Shown piece by piece: positions 6,546-7,279 of a stretch of 7,279 nucleotides of DNA (its first letter is position 1; every line of letters starts with the position of its first letter). A program made the position numbers and the translations under genes. This DNA is from Acidobacteriota bacterium. GTDB lineage: Bacteria > Acidobacteriota > UBA6911. The notes beneath the pieces were generated by a model, which saw only the letters and a list, made by a program, of their open reading frames with translations, did no database searches and was not told the origin of the DNA. The stretch is taken from contig JAFNAH010000064.1 of the NCBI GenBank assembly GCA_017860075.1, forward strand, positions 1 to 7,279. The letters are read 5' to 3'.

Positions 6546-6588
6546 AACCTGTTCGCCTGGTCCACCGGCGCGCGGCCGGCGAGTCAGT

Positions 6589-6996
6589 CTAAGTCGTCTT
6601 CTTGTTGTACTCGGCCTCGTACTTGGAGGCGCACTTCGCCTCAACGTGGCGGGCAAGAAGGACGCCGTCCTCGGAGAGCGTGCCCTCTACGACTGCCTTT
6701 GATCCCCCTTTGAAGGTGTCCGGCAGCACATCCCTGCCGATGTAGCGCACCTTGAGGTTCTTCCCGGAGTGTGTGATCACGAACTCCAGGCCGGGCCCGC
6801 TCCGCTCAATCGACCCATCCACCACATCACCGGCGATCTTCAACGTCTTGCCATGCAGATCACTCTTCATCGCGGAAAACTCGTCCACCGTGATGTAGTA
6901 GGACTTGCTCTCCTGGAAACCCACGAAACCGAGCCAGGAAAGTGCCGCGATTATGACCGCGCCGCCAATCAAGAACTTCCAGTTGGCGCTATTCAT
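6589..6996 (-). CDS. ccmE: Periplasmic heme chaperone CcmE, cysteine (CxxxY) type
   Basis: 135 residues: membrane anchor at about 8-27, then the small beta-barrel (OB-fold) heme-carrying domain, with family landmarks VRYIGRDVLPDTFKGG (83-98) and VVEGTL. CcmE receives heme from CcmABCD and passes it to CcmF. In the proteobacterial protein, heme is bound covalently by His in an HxxxY motif. Here the aligned position is C122 in CASKY (122-126), so this is the CxxxY form described in Desulfovibrio and archaea. H117 lies five residues earlier and does not align with the usual ligand. It is first in the operon, downstream of a good promoter, with GGAG seven bases before its ATG. A 53-base spacer separates it from ccmF. 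Length and domain order are normal for the family. Confidence 0.95.
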   Translation of the reverse strand: MNSANWKFLIGGAVIIAALSWLGFVGFQESKSYYITVDEFSAMKSDLHGKTLKIAGDVVDGSIERSGPGLEFVITHSGKNLKVRYIGRDVLPDTFKGGSKAVVEGTLSEDGVLLARHVEAKCASKYEAEYNKKTT

Positions 6997-7003
6997 AGCG
7001 AAT

Positions 7004-7007
7004 CTCC
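7004..7007 (-). promoter_or_regulatory. Ribosome binding site of ccmE
   Basis: GGAG on the minus strand, ending seven bases before the ATG at 6994-6996. It fits the start giving MNSANWKFL, which leads directly into the membrane anchor. Confidence 0.6.
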
Positions 7008-7102
7008 GTACCCGGCGGAAGGAAACAACACCCTCACACGCCTGACCTTAACCCCAGCTTACAGAACAATTAAGATCGATTTCATAACCCGAGGCAGCAG
7101 AA

Positions 7103-7130
7103 ATTATACCACAGCGGGTAAGGGCTGGAA
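7103..7130 (-). promoter_or_regulatory. Extended -10 promoter of the ccm operon
   Basis: Reading the minus strand, a perfect TATAAT (7103-7108) is preceded by TGG (7109-7111), an extended -10 element. A weak -35 candidate TTCCAG (7125-7130) sits 16 bases upstream. Transcription would start near 7096-7097, giving a leader of about 100 bases before ccmE. An extended -10 commonly compensates for a poor -35. It lies between the hairpin after the upstream gene and ccmE, where an operon promoter belongs. No operator or riboswitch is recognised in the leader. Confidence 0.65.
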
Positions 7131-7173
7131 GGGTTGCCTCTCCACGGAGTTGAACGGGCCGCTTTGGAGGGGA

Positions 7174-7195
7174 CTGCCCCGCGTCAACGCGGCAG
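7174..7195 (-). terminator. GC-rich hairpin after the upstream gene, possible terminator
   Basis: On the minus strand the hairpin begins 3 bases after the stop codon of the right-edge gene. Pairs are 7179-7183 with 7188-7192, and 7174-7176 with 7193-7195, around a 4-base loop, with two unpaired C residues at 7177-7178. No T-tract follows (TCCCCTCC), so intrinsic termination would be weak. It may instead be a transcript-end stabiliser or act with Rho. It separates the upstream gene from the ccm promoter. Confidence 0.4.
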
Positions 7196-7198
7196 GGC

Positions 7199-7279
7199 TC
7201 ACCGCACGACGAACGTGGTCGGCTCCACCGTCGGATTCTGTAACGCCTTTTCCGCCTGGAGATTCCATTCCGTCAGATA
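7199..7279 (-). CDS. C-terminal end of an unidentified protein (cut by window edge)
   Basis: An open frame enters from the right edge and runs 26 codons to a TGA at 7199-7201. It begins YLTEWNLQAEKALQ and ends VEPTTFVVR. The immediate hairpin after the stop and the following promoter suggest a real gene end rather than chance. The tail is too short to assign a family. It is on the same strand as ccm but probably a separate transcription unit, given the hairpin and the promoter that follow it. Confidence 0.5.
   Translation of the reverse strand, partial: YLTEWNLQAEKALQNPTVEPTTFVVR

Noticed and set aside
6536..6565. GTG start adding ten residues to CcmF
   Set aside because: There is no ribosome site upstream, and the added residues precede the usual MSNLG start.
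6565..6579. CCGGC/GCCGG hairpin in the ccmE-ccmF spacer
   Set aside because: A five-base-pair stem in very GC-rich sequence, with no T-tract. It is not supportable as a terminator and is weak as a processing site.
7059..7085. Tiny leader frame on the minus strand (MKSILIVL then stop) just after the predicted transcription start
   Set aside because: No ribosome binding site, and only eight codons with no runs of a regulatory amino acid. Probably chance, although a leader peptide cannot be excluded.
1..7279. CRISPR arrays, tRNA/rRNA genes, transposases, phage genes
   Set aside because: No regularly spaced long repeats, tRNA-like cloverleaf, or transposase or integrase motifs were seen. The genes form a coherent housekeeping operon.

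Overview
The window is almost entirely one minus-strand operon for System I (Ccm) cytochrome c maturation. In transcription order it reads ccmE, ccmF, ccmH, a small zinc-ribbon membrane protein, a membrane protein with a carboxypeptidase-regulatory-like domain, ccmA, ccmB, ccmC and the start of ccmD, which runs off the left edge. At the right edge is the last 26 codons of an unidentified gene on the same strand, followed by a GC-rich hairpin. An extended -10 promoter then lies about 110 bases ahead of ccmE.

The genes are tightly packed. ccmF/ccmH and the carboxypeptidase-like gene/ccmA share ATGA overlaps, ccmH and the zinc-ribbon gene share one base, and ccmA/ccmB and ccmB/ccmC are 1 and 3 bases apart. 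The two breaks are a 53-base spacer between ccmE and ccmF and a 187-base gap between ccmC and ccmD. That gap holds heptanucleotide repeats arranged as an imperfect palindrome.

The DNA is GC-rich. The gene order, the CxxxY form of CcmE, the cysteine-rich CcmH and the carboxypeptidase-like companion gene suggest an environmental bacterium, most likely Acidobacteriota. This is inferred from memory of similar loci, not from a search.

Working model: CcmA, CcmB, CcmC and CcmD load heme onto CcmE on the outer face of the inner membrane. CcmF, with a CcmH-type thiol protein, then transfers heme to apocytochrome c. No ccmG, dsbD or canonical ccmI is visible. The zinc-ribbon and carboxypeptidase-like proteins sit where ccmI or ccmG might be expected. 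Both carry a short cytoplasmic helical stretch reminiscent of the CcmI N-terminal loop. These two proteins, with the cysteine changes in CcmE and CcmH, are the least described part of the locus.
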